Made by a program: the position numbers and the translations under genes
Notes under the pieces: generated by a model
Seen by the model: only the letters and a program-made list of their open reading frames with translations
Database searches by the model: none
Told to the model about the DNA's origin: nothing
Part shown: one piece after another, positions 19,438 to 31,156 of the stretch
How the letters are laid out: every line of letters starts with the position of its first letter
Position numbering within the stretch: the first letter of the stretch is position 1
Assembly: GCF_004770995.1 (NCBI RefSeq)
Contig: NZ_RQHW01000003.1
Coordinates: 1-64,000, forward strand
Origin: Leptospira idonii
Lineage (GTDB): Bacteria; Spirochaetota; Leptospiria; Leptospirales; Leptospiraceae
DNA length: 64,000 bases
Direction of reading: 5' to 3'

Positions 19438-20493
19438 TTACAGCTCCCACCATTTCTTCTTGGGAGAATATCCCTTCAATTCTAAATAACCTTTTGCGGT
19501 CGATTTTTTCCCCAACACTTCTCCTTCCGCTTTCACCATACCTTCCCAATACACAATTCCCGTACTTTTTCTACCATCGAATTCTTGTTCGCTGAAAATA
19601 GGTTCTACATTCCAATACCCTTCCGGAAATTCGATCCTCCAATGCAAAGGATATTCGATGCCGGATGAGGGACTTTTCCACTGCTCTTTTTTAGGAATCA
19701 TTTTCACTTCTTTTTCTTTCCGATAAGATATAATTCGACTCTTTGCATTTCGAAAAGTTCCGAAACTTTCCGGATCAGAGTTGGATTTTTCCTTAAATGA
19801 GAAAAAAACGAAATCGTCCCCCTCTTCTCCGTGCAAAGAAATCCAATCCCAGCCGGTGCCTTGAGAAACTAAGGAATCGTTTGTATTCCCTTTTTCACTC
19901 CATTCATGATCCATCCAAGAGAGTCCGGAAACAACGGAATGTTCCTTTCCTCCGAATACGATTTTTCCGGAAGATTCCAATCTCGGATAACTATAATAAT
20001 ACGAAAAAAGGTTTTGATTTTTTCTGGATTTTCGGGAAAGACCGTTTTCTCCGTGTAACAACGTTTGTCCCTTTCCTTTCAGATGCAGATCTAAGGAGAA
20101 ATCTTTGAATTTGGGAAATGCAGTGATATGAAATTCGTTTGCGGAAAGAATTTTGAGTTCATATTCCCCGCTCCAGATTCGGCTCTTTTCGAATCCTGCA
20201 AGCCCTGCCATTTTTCTCTGAATTGTTTGCGATGTTAGGTGAGTTTGAGAAAGAGGATGAGAAATTGCAAAATGAACGGGAAAAACTTCTATCTTAGATG
20301 TCGTTTTTTTATCTTCATGACTCAACCGGAAAAAAGAAAGTTCGTATCCGAAAACTTCTCCCGTTTCCGTCCGCAGATGTCCCACAAAATAACACCACTC
20401 CAGGGAATGATCCGGATGGAACGAGTGTTCTTCGGGAAATTGAAATGCGCTGAAACAGAAAAGAAAAAAAACTAAAATGAATTTTCTAAACAT
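19438..20493 (-). CDS. Secreted CrtC/AttH-like lipocalin-fold protein
   Basis: 351 residues with an N-terminal signal peptide (about 1-19). It belongs to the predicted secreted hydrolase group (CrtC/AttH type). Family marks visible are [26 protein letters not shown] near the start, WMDHEWS in the middle and [13 protein letters not shown] near the end. The C-terminal half resembles the lipocalin-like domain of this family. It overlaps the PP2C phosphatase gene by eight bases and leads directly into the yej-like transporter, so it may handle the transporter's substrate; that is inference. Enzymatic activity is unproven for most members. Confidence 0.75.
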   Translation of the reverse strand: MFRKFILVFFLFCFSAFQFPEEHSFHPDHSLEWCYFVGHLRTETGEVFGYELSFFRLSHEDKKTTSKIEVFPVHFAISHPLSQTHLTSQTIQRKMAGLAGFEKSRIWSGEYELKILSANEFHITAFPKFKDFSLDLHLKGKGQTLLHGENGLSRKSRKNQNLFSYYYSYPRLESSGKIVFGGKEHSVVSGLSWMDHEWSEKGNTNDSLVSQGTGWDWISLHGEEGDDFVFFSFKEKSNSDPESFGTFRNAKSRIISYRKEKEVKMIPKKEQWKSPSSGIEYPLHWRIEFPEGYWNVEPIFSEQEFDGRKSTGIVYWEGMVKAEGEVLGKKSTAKGYLELKGYSPKKKWWEL

Positions 20494-22546
20494 TTTGGAA
20501 CATAGATTCCCATTTTTTTTCCAACGGGAGAATGTTTTTATATTTGGGATCTATCTTCTTCATTCTTCCCAGTATATCTTTCATCTTAGACTTATTTTTC
20601 AATTTCAGATAAACCATGGCCAGATTGTACAATACGGAAAGATTTTCGTCGTTGAGAGAATGGGCTTTTTTCCACTCCGATTCCGCCTTATCGAAAATAT
20701 CCAGCTTGAAATAACAATAACCTAACACTGCATGAGATAGATAATTATTCGTTTTAAATCGGTTGTAAGATTCCAAAAGAGAAACGGCTTGTTCGAACTG
20801 TCCCGAATATGCAAGCGATCTTCCGTAATAGAATTGAGTACTCAGTTCTCTCGGCAAAATCTCAAACGCCTTTTGATAATTGGCACAAGCTTCTTTATAG
20901 TCTTTCGCTTTATAGTAAACGTCTGCGGAATATTTGTATTCGTTGAATTCGGGAAGTTTAGGAGAAACCTGCCAACCTAACAAAGTAATATCGTCCATAG
21001 GATCGGTTCCCATAGTGAACTCTTTATGACTTTGCATGATGAATTCTATCGTTTCTTGAATGGTAAGATGAGAGGAAGATTCGATCAACGCAAGAAACCT
21101 GTCGTCGCCGAAAGAAACCCCTTTGTCGTTTTCCGCTTCCGTGATTCCGTCGGTATAAAGAAAAAGTTTGTCTCCCGGTTCCATCTGAACGCTGTAGTCT
21201 TCGTAGGTATCGCCTCCTTCGGGAAACATCCCCAAAAAAGTTCCCGCACCGTCTAACACTTCGGCTTTGCCCGTTTTGGCACGAAGAAGGATGGGACGAG
21301 GATGACCCGCCAAAGAATAAATCACTTTAAAATCGTCCTGGATCAAAGCATAAACGCAGGTGGTGTATCCTTGTTGTTTGACCAGATCCAAAAGATCCCT
21401 ATTTACGAATTTGAAAGTCTCCGAAGGTTTTCCCTTTTGATAATTCATAAAAAGCATTTTGGACAAAGCTGTGATGAAGGCGGCAGGAACTCCATGCCCG
21501 GATACATCGCAGACAGCGACACCTAACGTATCCGTGGTGAAAGGAAAGTAGTCATAGTAATCCCCGCTCACTTCCTGCATGGGATGATAAGCCGCCCAAA
21601 ATTGAATCCCTCTCCAATCGGGGATGATCTCCGGAATGAGTCCTTGTTGGATGTTTTTGGCCAGGCGTAAATCTTTAGCGATGGAAAGTTGTTTTTTTTC
21701 CAGCTCGTATTTGAACGATTTTAATACTTCTACCGCGGCTTCCAAATCCCTGTTTTCGATGGCAAGTTCTCTCGACTTGTCCACTACATCGTTCACATCG
21801 ATGATGGAGATTTGTTCGGTATCCGTGTCTCCTTTGGAGACGATCATCACCTTATGTCTGTTTGACATTTCATCTTTCGTCATTTTGGAACGGGAAAGAT
21901 AAAAAGGCTCTTCTTTCCATTTGAATTCGTATTCGTTTACATCCGCACCGAATTGGATTTCATCTCCCAGATCTTTATGGGCAACATGGATCCCGAAGAG
22001 TCTGGTTTTAGTCATTTTGATGCTGTAGTCTTTGAGTTCGAAAAGTACGGCTAGACCGTTTAACATTCCTTGAAAGAAAATCGCATCGAACCATTTTTCC
22101 TGATGTTGCGTATGATATTGAAAATGAAAAAGGGCAGTTTTGGAATCGGAGAACTGTATGTTTAAAAAAACGGTTCTTGTTAGTCGGTTGATCAGAATGG
22201 GGATTCTATGGATGAGTTCTGCCAGATTGATCCTACTGTCGTCCAAAGGAAGCAAATCGTAAGCGTTCGTAATCAAAGTTTCCGTTCCCAAATGATAGAG
22301 AACTGCGGAGATATCGACGGATTGCGATATGGTGGAAATGAGTTTGTCTTCCAATTCCTGAGAAATCCAAAAATTGGGATCTTTTAGGATTTTGAGATAG
22401 GTAACCTCGTCCATAATATCCGGAAAAGGATTGGATGCGGATACGGTTTGATTGTCCTGCAGATAGAGTTGGATGAGACCGGAGACCCGTCTCGATGAAA
22501 TTTCCCTCCCGGAAAAAAGCTTAGATCCTTCCAAAGACATATTCAT
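20486..22546 (-). CDS. PP2C/SpoIIE-type serine phosphatase with C-terminal TPRs
   Basis: About 686 residues from ATG 22546 (GTG at 22627 is possible but would overlap a divergent gene). The N-terminal 300 residues are a sensory-type region without a family I can name. A coiled coil (KKQLSIAKDLRLAKNIQQGLIP) then leads into the RsbU/SpoIIE phosphatase domain with metal-binding SGDYYDY, DVSGHG, YTDGITEAEN and DDITLL motifs. The C-terminus holds TPR units (YKDYKEACANYQKAFEI; AVLGYCYFKLDIFDKAESEWKKA). Such proteins dephosphorylate anti-sigma-factor antagonists in partner-switching circuits; no partner lies nearby. First gene of the yej-like operon. Confidence 0.87.
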   Translation of the reverse strand: MNMSLEGSKLFSGREISSRRVSGLIQLYLQDNQTVSASNPFPDIMDEVTYLKILKDPNFWISQELEDKLISTISQSVDISAVLYHLGTETLITNAYDLLPLDDSRINLAELIHRIPILINRLTRTVFLNIQFSDSKTALFHFQYHTQHQEKWFDAIFFQGMLNGLAVLFELKDYSIKMTKTRLFGIHVAHKDLGDEIQFGADVNEYEFKWKEEPFYLSRSKMTKDEMSNRHKVMIVSKGDTDTEQISIIDVNDVVDKSRELAIENRDLEAAVEVLKSFKYELEKKQLSIAKDLRLAKNIQQGLIPEIIPDWRGIQFWAAYHPMQEVSGDYYDYFPFTTDTLGVAVCDVSGHGVPAAFITALSKMLFMNYQKGKPSETFKFVNRDLLDLVKQQGYTTCVYALIQDDFKVIYSLAGHPRPILLRAKTGKAEVLDGAGTFLGMFPEGGDTYEDYSVQMEPGDKLFLYTDGITEAENDKGVSFGDDRFLALIESSSHLTIQETIEFIMQSHKEFTMGTDPMDDITLLGWQVSPKLPEFNEYKYSADVYYKAKDYKEACANYQKAFEILPRELSTQFYYGRSLAYSGQFEQAVSLLESYNRFKTNNYLSHAVLGYCYFKLDIFDKAESEWKKAHSLNDENLSVLYNLAMVYLKLKNKSKMKDILGRMKKIDPKYKNILPLEKKWESMFQNV

Positions 22547-22596
22547 GTATCGGTAAAAACTAAATTTAAATCGATCCTTAGGCAATAGATTTTTAT

Positions 22597-23055
22597 ATGG
22601 AACAAATGATTTGGTTTTTGCGGTCACTCATCTTATTTCTTGCATTCCTAGGAATATTTATTTTTTCCCAATCGAATGCAGTCATTGCACACAGCACAAA
22701 GACTTCTCTCAATTTCGATCAGAGTGCGAAAATCTTACTGCAATCCTACTTTCCCAAACTTTATAAGATCCCGAATCCAGGTGAAACATTAGACATCCAA
22801 CTCTACGGAGAAGATCTGAAACTTACCGTCATCGAGTTCGTTCCTAACGAAAAAATTTCCTGGAAAATAGAAGGATTCGCAAATTATGAATCTTTAAAGG
22901 AAATTTATTATTTCCGAAGCGTAGAGAATCAAAACTTGGTGGAAGGTTCTGCCGAATTGACTCCTAAATCGAATTTGAGTTCCAGAGTGATTTTCGCTTT
23001 TTTCGGAAAACACTGGATGCAGTCGGAAAACGAAAAAAACCTAAAAAAACTTTGA
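22597..23055 (+). CDS. Membrane-anchored SRPBCC-like protein of unknown function
   Basis: 152 residues. An N-terminal hydrophobic segment (about 5-26) acts as signal or anchor, and a soluble part follows. The pattern LTVIEFVPNEKISWKIEGFANYESLKEIYYFRSVENQNLVEGSAEL is suggestive of a START/polyketide-cyclase-like (SRPBCC) fold, though weakly. An alternative ATG is at 22606; neither has a clear ribosome binding site. Transcribed divergently from the phosphatase gene. Confidence 0.6.
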   Translation: MEQMIWFLRSLILFLAFLGIFIFSQSNAVIAHSTKTSLNFDQSAKILLQSYFPKLYKIPNPGETLDIQLYGEDLKLTVIEFVPNEKISWKIEGFANYESLKEIYYFRSVENQNLVEGSAELTPKSNLSSRVIFAFFGKHWMQSENEKNLKKL

Positions 23056-23062
23056 TACAAGG

Positions 23063-23088
23063 GATTTTGTGGTACCTACCGCAAAATC
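23063..23088 (+). terminator. Hairpin built on a dispersed palindrome copy
   Basis: GATTTTGTGGTA (23063-23074) pairs with TACCGCAAAATC (23077-23088) with one wobble, loop CC, followed by a T-rich stretch. Its core 23068-23083 (TGTGGTACCTACCGCA) is a copy of the intergenic element found in the rpmH upstream region. It sits between the convergent 22597 gene and ispF and probably ends transcription of both. Confidence 0.6.
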
Positions 23089-23102
23089 AAAATCCTTTCC
23101 TT

Positions 23103-23591
23103 TTAATTTTTAGATTTCTCTAACAAAGCGGTCGCCATCACCATCACACCTTCGCTTCTTCCCAAAGCACCCATCCCCTCGGATGTGGTGGCTTTGATCG
23201 AAACACAATCTTCCGGTAAGTACAAAATGGCCGCCAAAGAAGAAATCAATTGAGCACGAATAGGATTGATTTTAGGAAGATCTCCCACATAGGTGCAGTC
23301 CACATTCACCAAACTCCAGCCTTTTTCCTTCGCCAAACTCAAACACTTTCGAACGATGATGGAGGAACTGATATTTTTGATGGAAGCGTCGTTGTCAGGA
23401 TAGTGCTGACCTATATCTCCCAAAGAAAGTGCACCTAAAATGGCATCCGCAACAGCATGCAAAAGAACATCCGCATCGCTGTGACCGAGAAGCGCATATT
23501 CGGAAGGAACCTCTACTCCAGCTAACATAAGCGGACGGAAAGGTTCGTGGATGAGTTTGTGAAAATCGATTCCGTTGCCGACTCTGAACAT
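23103..23591 (-). CDS. ispF: 2-C-methyl-D-erythritol 2,4-cyclodiphosphate synthase
   Basis: 162 residues, full length. It forms the cyclic diphosphate intermediate of the non-mevalonate isoprenoid pathway in the cytoplasm. Metal ligands are seen in GIDFHKL (D9, H11) and the [18 protein letters not shown] block; the C-terminal [18 protein letters not shown] completes the trimer active site. Its ATG shares a base with the nadA stop (TAATG), so the two are co-translated. ispD is not adjacent. Confidence 0.96.
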   Translation of the reverse strand: MFRVGNGIDFHKLIHEPFRPLMLAGVEVPSEYALLGHSDADVLLHAVADAILGALSLGDIGQHYPDNDASIKNISSSIIVRKCLSLAKEKGWSLVNVDCTYVGDLPKINPIRAQLISSLAAILYLPEDCVSIKATTSEGMGALGRSEGVMVMATALLEKSKN

Positions 23592-24580
23592 TATTTTTTA
23601 TAACTCAATTCCAACATTCTGTTCACGGATTTTTGAGCGAGAAGAATCACTTCTTGGTCCAAAAAGATTTCGAATTGTTCGTAGAGAAGAGCATCCCTTA
23701 CTTTCTCCAAAGTGATCTTTTTCATATGAGGGCAGGTTTGACATGTGGATACGAATTCCTTCTCGGGAAATTCCGCTCTTAGGTTGTCTCCCATAGAACA
23801 TTCCGTCACGAGCATGATTTTATCCGTTTTGGAATTTTTGATGAAGTCCACCATTTGGGAAGTGGAACCGGCAAAGTCGGATTCCTTCACCACATCCTCG
23901 TGGCATTCCGGATGTGAAATCACGGTAAGATTCCCGGAGAACAAACGTTTTGCGGTACGAATGTCTTCCGGAGTGTACATTTCGTGCACCATACATTTAC
24001 CGGGATGAGAAATGATTTTTTTAGTAGTTTGATTGCGGACGTTTCCCGCTAAATATTCATCCGGAAGAAAAATAACAGTATCGGTTTCCATCGCATTCAC
24101 GATTTGGACTGCGTTCGCGGATGTACAACAAACATCCGTTTCCGCCTTCACTTCCGCAGAACAATTCACGTAAGTGACAACGGGAACGCCTGGATACTGT
24201 GCCTTTAATTTTTTAACATCCTCTCTTGTGATGGATTCCGCAAGAGAACATCCCGCTTTAGGATCGGCAATCAACACTTTCTTGTTAGGGGAAAGAATTT
24301 TGGCGGTTTCTGCCATAAAATGAACCCCGTTGAAGACGATCATATCCGCATTTGTTTCTTTCGCCATTTTGGAAAGATACAAAGAATCGCCGATGATGTC
24401 GGAAACTCCCCAGAACACATCCGGGGTCATATAATTATGGCCTAATAGAACCGCATTTTTTTCCTTCTTCAAACGATTGATTTCTTCCACGAGAGGAAGA
24501 ATTCTACCGTCGATCTCATGATCCAAAAAAATAGGTTTTAGTTTAGCAACTAATTCGTCTTTGGTTACTAGTGATGGCAT
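23591..24580 (-). CDS. nadA: Quinolinate synthase
   Basis: 329 residues. Condenses iminoaspartate with dihydroxyacetone phosphate to quinolinate in NAD synthesis, using a 4Fe-4S cluster. Visible marks are [55 protein letters not shown] and the C-terminal CQTCPHMKK. All conserved cysteines are present. It is coupled to ispF, an unusual metabolic pairing but plausible as two iron- or cofactor-linked housekeeping genes. Confidence 0.96.
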   Translation of the reverse strand: MPSLVTKDELVAKLKPIFLDHEIDGRILPLVEEINRLKKEKNAVLLGHNYMTPDVFWGVSDIIGDSLYLSKMAKETNADMIVFNGVHFMAETAKILSPNKKVLIADPKAGCSLAESITREDVKKLKAQYPGVPVVTYVNCSAEVKAETDVCCTSANAVQIVNAMETDTVIFLPDEYLAGNVRNQTTKKIISHPGKCMVHEMYTPEDIRTAKRLFSGNLTVISHPECHEDVVKESDFAGSTSQMVDFIKNSKTDKIMLVTECSMGDNLRAEFPEKEFVSTCQTCPHMKKITLEKVRDALLYEQFEIFLDQEVILLAQKSVNRMLELSYKK

Positions 24581-24609
24581 TACATTCTCCGTATCGTATC
24601 TATGAATCG

Positions 24610-25137
24610 TTAAAAGAACGGATCACCGCTCAATTTGGTTTCAGTCTCCCTTAGACCGGAACTGGCAGGAGGAATCCCGTTTTCCAAAGAAGCGCAATTA
24701 TTAAATTGAGTTTTCCAGGCCGCCACAGCATTCTGAGAACTTCCGGAAGAAGTCCCTCTCTGCGCCCTGCGGTAATCCGCAGTGGTGTTGAATGAAGTTT
24801 TTTGGCAGTTGATCCCCTGATTATAAACCAAATTCACATCCGTAAAACAGTTAAAATAAAGTTCTGCGATCGCATCCGTGTTTTTCTCCGTAGGTAAAAT
24901 CTTAGACCTGAGGTTCGCCACTAAGGAAGGACAAACCACCACGGAATTATCAGGTGCGGAAATGCAGTAAGATTCGCTTAAAAGAAATTTTTGACAGGCA
25001 CCTTCTGCGCCCGTTTTCTGAGTAAGTAAATAAGAAAGAAGCTGAGGATCGACTTCATCCTTCTTCTTTGGCTTGCAAAGTGGGAGGATGAGAAAAAGAA
25101 TCAAAATGATGAATAAGCGAAAAAGTATCTTTTTCAT
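24610..25137 (-). CDS. Small cysteine-containing lipoprotein of unknown function
   Basis: About 175 residues. The signal [21 protein letters not shown] gives C21 as the lipidated cysteine. The mature part has several further cysteines ([33 protein letters not shown]) that could form disulphides. A longer frame to 25161 is possible. The 5' end overlaps the 5' end of the divergent gene at 25106. No family recognised; similar small lipoproteins are common in Leptospira. Confidence 0.7.
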   Translation of the reverse strand: MKKILFRLFIILILFLILPLCKPKKKDEVDPQLLSYLLTQKTGAEGACQKFLLSESYCISAPDNSVVVCPSLVANLRSKILPTEKNTDAIAELYFNCFTDVNLVYNQGINCQKTSFNTTADYRRAQRGTSSGSSQNAVAAWKTQFNNCASLENGIPPASSGLRETETKLSGDPFF

Positions 25138-25858
25138 TCTACTTATACTTCTCTTTCTCATTTCCCTTGCTGTCTATTTCCTTTTTTTTCGAAAAGAGAC
25201 AGAATTGACTAAGGACAAAACCCGTCCTTCCGAGCCAAACATCCTTTGGAAACAAATAGAAAGCAGACCCGAAATCTTAAAATCACAAGGATATCCTGAA
25301 AACCTAAAAGATTTTTTGGATGAACTTTCCGGAAAGGAAAAATACGAATGGGGCGGGGATCGTCAGGCCACTTATGATCATCTGATCTTACATTTTCCCG
25401 GAGAAATCTCTTCCGTACTTTATGCAATTTTCACTGCTTATTCCGAATTCAAAAACGAAGTAGCCGAATTGGAAAAAAAAGAGGAATTGAGTTCTTGGGA
25501 AAAATTAGAAAAAACGAATTTACTAAGAAATTATTTTTTTCCAAAACCCATTCAGGAGATCCTATTTCCATTTCATCCGAGTCAAAAGACGGTCGAATTT
25601 TTTTATTACTCGGAAGATTACGTCCGCAAAAATCCATACACTTTTGCCAGAGAAAGAAAGAAACATTTGGGCAAAAAAAGAACGGAACTCTACGGCAAAT
25701 CCGCAAGAGAAATTTCCCAATGGGAAGATGACGCCTTTCGGGAAAAAATTCTATCTCTTATCTACGAAAGAGAAATGGAATCGATGAATGAAATTGAGAA
25801 ACAACAGTTTACGGAAAGGATAAAAAGAGACGAAAAGGAAGGGGATTTTTGGAATTGA
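25106..25858 (+). CDS. Single-pass membrane protein of unknown function
   Basis: About 250 residues. An N-terminal membrane segment (about 6-24) is followed by a charged, Glu/Lys-rich, mostly helical extracytoplasmic region with paired WE/KLEK helices, ending DFWN. The start could be the ATG at 25106, 25109 or 25091; all make the gene overlap the divergent lipoprotein gene head to head by about 30 bases or more. The general shape (anchor plus long helical arm) is reminiscent of lipase foldases, but I cannot see their motif, so no function is assigned. Confidence 0.65.
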   Translation: MMNKRKSIFFILLILLFLISLAVYFLFFRKETELTKDKTRPSEPNILWKQIESRPEILKSQGYPENLKDFLDELSGKEKYEWGGDRQATYDHLILHFPGEISSVLYAIFTAYSEFKNEVAELEKKEELSSWEKLEKTNLLRNYFFPKPIQEILFPFHPSQKTVEFFYYSEDYVRKNPYTFARERKKHLGKKRTELYGKSAREISQWEDDAFREKILSLIYEREMESMNEIEKQQFTERIKRDEKEGDFWN

Positions 25859-25914
25859 CAAGGGTAACGAAATCAATTCTCATTTAGAGAACATTTAACT
25901 CCCAGGGAGCTTTC

Positions 25915-26493
25915 ATGAACAGAGCTTTGATCTCGATTTTCAGCATCGCATTTTTACTCAGTTGTTCCAGCAGCGCGAAACGATTGGACAACAACCTTGA
26001 CATAATTGCAGACTCAGGTGGACTCACCAGCCAAGAATTAGTACGAGCGGCAGACAAATTAGCGGATGAAATCGGAGTGTTTTTTAAAGAAAACCCTAGA
26101 GAAGAAGGAGTTTTCGTCGCGCACTACCCAACCAGAAACGATACTTCCGAACAAATCCAAACGGAACTTTTCGACAATGCATTCGTAGCAAAACTCATCA
26201 AAAATAAAGTTTATACGGTTCGAACAAAAACCAGAGAACAATCATTAAACGAAATTCAATTCAGCCTTTCCGGTCTGACTTCCAACAGATTATCCATCGG
26301 GAAACTCAAGTCTCCTAATTTTTTCGTTCGTTGCGACATCAATGAGAATATGTTCACGGCAGACGGAGAAAAAATCGTAGAACAATCGATCAATATCGAA
26401 CTTGTCGAAGTGGAAACTACGATTGCCGTTTGGTCCGAAAAAGTATCTTACCGCAAACAAGCGGTTCGTGGAAATAAAGGTGTTGGCTGGTAA
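25915..26493 (+). CDS. LpoB-like penicillin-binding-protein activator lipoprotein
   Basis: 192 residues with lipoprotein signal ending L-L-S-C (C17). The body follows the LpoB pattern: LTSQELVRAADKLADEIGVFF, then VFVAHYPTRNDTSEQIQTELFDNAFVAKLIKNKVYTV, and late IELVEVETTIAVWSEKVSYRKQ. In proteobacteria LpoB activates the peptidoglycan synthase PBP1B from the outer membrane. A good site (CAGGGAGC) precedes the ATG. It is followed 28 bases later by the COG3014-type lipoprotein gene, a pairing also known in other phyla. Confidence 0.78.
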   Translation: MNRALISIFSIAFLLSCSSSAKRLDNNLDIIADSGGLTSQELVRAADKLADEIGVFFKENPREEGVFVAHYPTRNDTSEQIQTELFDNAFVAKLIKNKVYTVRTKTREQSLNEIQFSLSGLTSNRLSIGKLKSPNFFVRCDINENMFTADGEKIVEQSINIELVEVETTIAVWSEKVSYRKQAVRGNKGVGW

Positions 26494-26521
26494 TTTATCT
26501 TTTACTTTTAGGAGCAAAACT

Positions 26522-27943
26522 TTGTTTCCCAACCCTACAAAACTACTCGTAAGCATCAGCCTTCTACTTTTAGGCTGTGCTTCCGATTACAATAAAATCA
26601 TCGAAGCGACGGAAACCGCCTACTATCGACAAGACTATAACAGCGCCATCCCTTCGATCCGAGCTTTGTATGAAGACTCCGCTTCCAAAGACAGACTTTT
26701 GTTTTTAATGGAAGCGGGAATGATCTTCCACTCCAAGGGAGATTACGAGACTGCGAACAAAGTCTTCAAAGAAGCGGAGGACATTTCCGAAAACATACGA
26801 ACCAGCATCACAAAAGAAGGTTTAGCCTTTTTACTCTCCGACAACGAATCCAATTACACTGGTGAAGATTTCGAAAGAGTGATGATCAAATACTACATCG
26901 CATCCAACTATCTTATGCTAGGTGATTTAGAGAATGCGAAGATTTATTTCCGAAGACTCGATTTCGAATTGAAAGAAATGAGATTCACCACCGCACAATA
27001 CCGCCAAAACAATGCGGCTCGCCTCATCGACGCCTATGTTTCCGAAAAACTTGGCCGCTACAACGACTCCAGAGTTCAGTACAAAAACATGGAACAGTTG
27101 ATCGCAAACAGCCCTACCGTCATGAGCGATCGTTATGTGCTTGCCGTCAAAGAAGGTGATTCCAGAGACCAAGGAAAATATGCGAAAGGCGCCGGTTTTG
27201 TCCAAGCATACAACCGTTCGATGCAAAGAACTGATGTGAAATCGGACAATCTGTCCGAAGTCGTCATCATTCACGAAGCAGGCAAATCTGCGATCAAAGA
27301 ATCCAGAGGAAAACTCTTGGAGGATGAATACTTCGCACTGGCTCTCCGAGGAGCCATCGAGATCGCCATACGAACAGAAGGTGCAGGTGCCTCGGTATCC
27401 GGTGTTCTTGCCACTCTCAGCACTGCGGAAAATCCTATCCCTATCTATAAAGAAAGAGATCCTTCCGGAAGCAGAAAACGTCATTTTTACATCAACGATG
27501 TGGATGTGGGAACTGCGGAAATCATGAACAATTATTCCGAAACTGCGATTAAAAACTTCAACGACAACTACAAAGCACTCATCACCAAGAACCTAACATC
27601 TCTTGCTGTGAAGATCGTAGCTGCTGTAATTGCTTCTGAAGCTGCTGCGAAAGCGATCGAATCCAGTATGGGAAGAAAAGAGAAAGACGATTTGGTTTCC
27701 AGTTTGGTGAGAATGGCAGCAGGTGCAGCCGCAGGACTTGCGACGGCACAAACCATCGGACCAGACTTACGTTGTTGGAGAACCATTCCTTCCAACTTCC
27801 AAGTGAAAAGAATCTTCTTAGCACCGGGAGAATATTCCTTCGCAATGGAATCCGATTCCAATACGATTTCAAACGCTCCTTCCTCTATCACTGTGGAAGA
27901 GGGAAAGTCCCTCTACCTCAGCATTCGTTCCTACTCCAACTAA
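26522..27943 (+). CDS. COG3014-type TPR-like outer-envelope lipoprotein
   Basis: 473 residues from TTG 26522, chosen because GGAG lies eight bases upstream and the product then starts with a lipoprotein signal ending L-L-L-L-G-C (C18 in this frame). A longer ATG frame from 26402 overlaps the previous gene and hides the signal. The N-terminal half has tetratricopeptide-like helices (YRQDYNSAIPSIRALYEDS; GDYETANKVFKEAEDI; LGDLENAKIYFRRLDFEL). The C-terminal half is Ala-rich with a possible membrane-interacting segment (SLVRMAAGAAAGLATAQTIG). Partner of the LpoB-like gene; probably helps cell-wall synthesis at the envelope. Confidence 0.75.
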   Translation: MFPNPTKLLVSISLLLLGCASDYNKIIEATETAYYRQDYNSAIPSIRALYEDSASKDRLLFLMEAGMIFHSKGDYETANKVFKEAEDISENIRTSITKEGLAFLLSDNESNYTGEDFERVMIKYYIASNYLMLGDLENAKIYFRRLDFELKEMRFTTAQYRQNNAARLIDAYVSEKLGRYNDSRVQYKNMEQLIANSPTVMSDRYVLAVKEGDSRDQGKYAKGAGFVQAYNRSMQRTDVKSDNLSEVVIIHEAGKSAIKESRGKLLEDEYFALALRGAIEIAIRTEGAGASVSGVLATLSTAENPIPIYKERDPSGSRKRHFYINDVDVGTAEIMNNYSETAIKNFNDNYKALITKNLTSLAVKIVAAVIASEAAAKAIESSMGRKEKDDLVSSLVRMAAGAAAGLATAQTIGPDLRCWRTIPSNFQVKRIFLAPGEYSFAMESDSNTISNAPSSITVEEGKSLYLSIRSYSN

Positions 27944-27954
27944 CTTTACTTGAA

Positions 27955-29169
27955 CTAATCCGCCTTTCTTCTGAGAAAGGCGGGAATGTCGTAATCTTCT
28001 CCGAAGTTTTGGTATGGAGAATTTTGCGATTGTTTGCCGGTTCCGAAATTTCTATTCCCGTTTCCGGAAGATCTGAAATTTCGATTCGTTTCCGTTTGAG
28101 AATTCATCTGCGGTTTTTCTCTGTCTTCCGGTTTGCGGATGTATACCATCGGAGAAACTGTCTCCTCCGCTCCCACCGCTTTCGATTCTTTCATTGTGTT
28201 TCTATGAAATCCTCTTTTTTGGAATCCAGTAGCGATGACTGTAACTCTGATTTTATCTTCCAGATTTTTATCTTCATTGAGACCGATGATGATGTTGGCG
28301 TCAGGATCCGCTTGAGCAGTGATGATTTGAGAAACTTCGTTCCATTCATGAATGGTCAAATCACTTCCCCCAGTCACGTTGATCAAAAGGGATTTTGCGC
28401 CTTGGATGGAAGAATCTTCCAAGAGAGAATTATTGATCGCCTGTTCTACCGCTTCGACGACTCTGGTTTCCCCTCTTCCTTCCCCTACTCCTAAAATAGC
28501 GTCTCCCGTATCTTTCATGATGGTTTTTACATCCGCAAAATCCACGTTGATGATTCCAGGATGATTTACGATATCGCTGATCCCTCGAACACCGTTTAAC
28601 AATATATCATCGATTACACTGAAGGCCTGGTCGACCGGAGTCGTTTTATCCACCACTTGAAAGATGGAATCGTTTCGAATCGTGATAAGAGTATCTACGT
28701 TCGCTCTCAATTGATCTACGCCTTGTTTGGCGAGATCGGCTCTTCTTTTTCCTTCGAAAGAAAAAGGAACAGTGACAACTCCCACAACCAAACATTTCAA
28801 TTCTCTGGCGATCGCTGCGATCACTGGAGCGGCACCCGTTCCTGTTCCGCCACCCATACCTGCAGTGATGAAAACCATATCCGCACCTTTGAGCGCTGCG
28901 ACGATGCGGTCTTTATCTTCCAAAGCCGCTTTTTGGCCTAGATCGGGATCTCCTCCGGCGCCCATACCGCGGGTGACTTTGGTTCCCAATTGAATTTTAT
29001 GTTCTATAGGAGATTTTAATAATACTTGTTCGTCGGTGTTCATCACAAGAAAGTCGACACCTTTCATTTGGGAATGAATCATTCGGGTTACCGCATTCAT
29101 TCCGCCTCCGCCGACACCGACTACTTTAATGATGGCAGGGCTTGTTTTTTCTTCTTCCAAATATAACAT
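27955..29169 (-). CDS. ftsZ: Cell division protein FtsZ
   Basis: 404-residue tubulin homologue that forms the division ring. The GTP-binding signature [10 protein letters not shown] is in the [16 protein letters not shown] loop, the synergy motif NVDFADVK is present, and the conserved C-terminal peptide [13 protein letters not shown] (binding site for FtsA) ends the protein after a linker of about 60 residues rich in N, Q and R. An AAGGAAAG site precedes the ATG. Last gene of ftsQ-ftsA-ftsZ. The last codons lie in a perfect ten-base hairpin (27960-27983). Confidence 0.98.
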   Translation of the reverse strand: MLYLEEEKTSPAIIKVVGVGGGGMNAVTRMIHSQMKGVDFLVMNTDEQVLLKSPIEHKIQLGTKVTRGMGAGGDPDLGQKAALEDKDRIVAALKGADMVFITAGMGGGTGTGAAPVIAAIARELKCLVVGVVTVPFSFEGKRRADLAKQGVDQLRANVDTLITIRNDSIFQVVDKTTPVDQAFSVIDDILLNGVRGISDIVNHPGIINVDFADVKTIMKDTGDAILGVGEGRGETRVVEAVEQAINNSLLEDSSIQGAKSLLINVTGGSDLTIHEWNEVSQIITAQADPDANIIIGLNEDKNLEDKIRVTVIATGFQKRGFHRNTMKESKAVGAEETVSPMVYIRKPEDREKPQMNSQTETNRNFRSSGNGNRNFGTGKQSQNSPYQNFGEDYDIPAFLRRKAD

Positions 29170-29178
29170 AGACTTTCC

Positions 29179-30411
<1,233 letters not shown>

Positions 30412-30412
30412 A

Positions 30413-31156
30413 TCAGTGATAGACTGCGTCTTCTCCTCTTAAATCGATGATGGAAGCGGAAATATTTTCGGTTTCCAAATAGGCAAGAGAGGCGTATAAC
30501 TTACGCATACGAAATAAATCCAATTTATCTCCCAAAAAAACTTTTGCGCGGAAAGGGGATTTGAGATAAACGACTATGTCTCCGTCCTGTTCCAAACTCA
30601 CTTCGGAAATTCTGGTTTTGAGTGCAGGATAAGCGGAAACCGTTTGTCGCATTTCTTTTGTTACATCTTCAATTTGAGTGCCCAATATCTGATGGGAGGA
30701 TACAGGAAAATTTCCGGAAATGACGATGAGGTTATCCGCCAAAACTTGGTTTTGCGAAATGATGTCCCTTTTTTCGTCTATTTCGTATAACATATCTCCT
30801 ACGTGCACTACAAACTCAGCGACTTTCTCCTGTAAGGTGATAACTAAAAACCCTTCTCTATCTCTGCTCACCCTGACTTTTCGAATTCGGGTGTGAGTGA
30901 TTAATTTTTTCTCCCAATCCTTCCATTCCAATTTTTCAGGATCGAACTGTTCCGGATTCACATCCAAAAACTGCATCAGATCCGCAGGTTTGAGCACTAC
31001 CAATCCTTCAAACACCAGCTTCTGTACCGGCTTAGGAGTCTTGGCCCAATGGAAGATAAGAACTAAGGCGATCAGCCCGGAGACAAATAAAGCCGCCGGC
31101 ACGATGTACCTTCGATTTGGTCTTTTTTCAGTGTTTTCCGGGCTTATGTCAACCAT
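30413..31156 (-). CDS. ftsQ: Cell division protein FtsQ/DivIB
   Basis: 247 residues. A short cytoplasmic tail is followed by one membrane segment (about 19-39) and a periplasmic POTRA-type domain ([23 protein letters not shown]) and a beta domain ending [15 protein letters not shown], the usual FtsQ tail. It scaffolds the divisome. First gene of the ftsQAZ operon; murG, murC or ddl genes of the usual cluster are not upstream, where a terminator and an unrelated gene lie. Confidence 0.9.
   Translation of the reverse strand: MVDISPENTEKRPNRRYIVPAALFVSGLIALVLIFHWAKTPKPVQKLVFEGLVVLKPADLMQFLDVNPEQFDPEKLEWKDWEKKLITHTRIRKVRVSRDREGFLVITLQEKVAEFVVHVGDMLYEIDEKRDIISQNQVLADNLIVISGNFPVSSHQILGTQIEDVTKEMRQTVSAYPALKTRISEVSLEQDGDIVVYLKSPFRAKVFLGDKLDLFRMRKLYASLAYLETENISASIIDLRGEDAVYH

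Noticed and set aside
27960..27983. Hairpin at the end of ftsZ as a terminator
   Set aside because: Stem is perfect but no T-tract follows on either strand; it encodes the conserved FtsZ C-terminal peptide, so pairing may be incidental.
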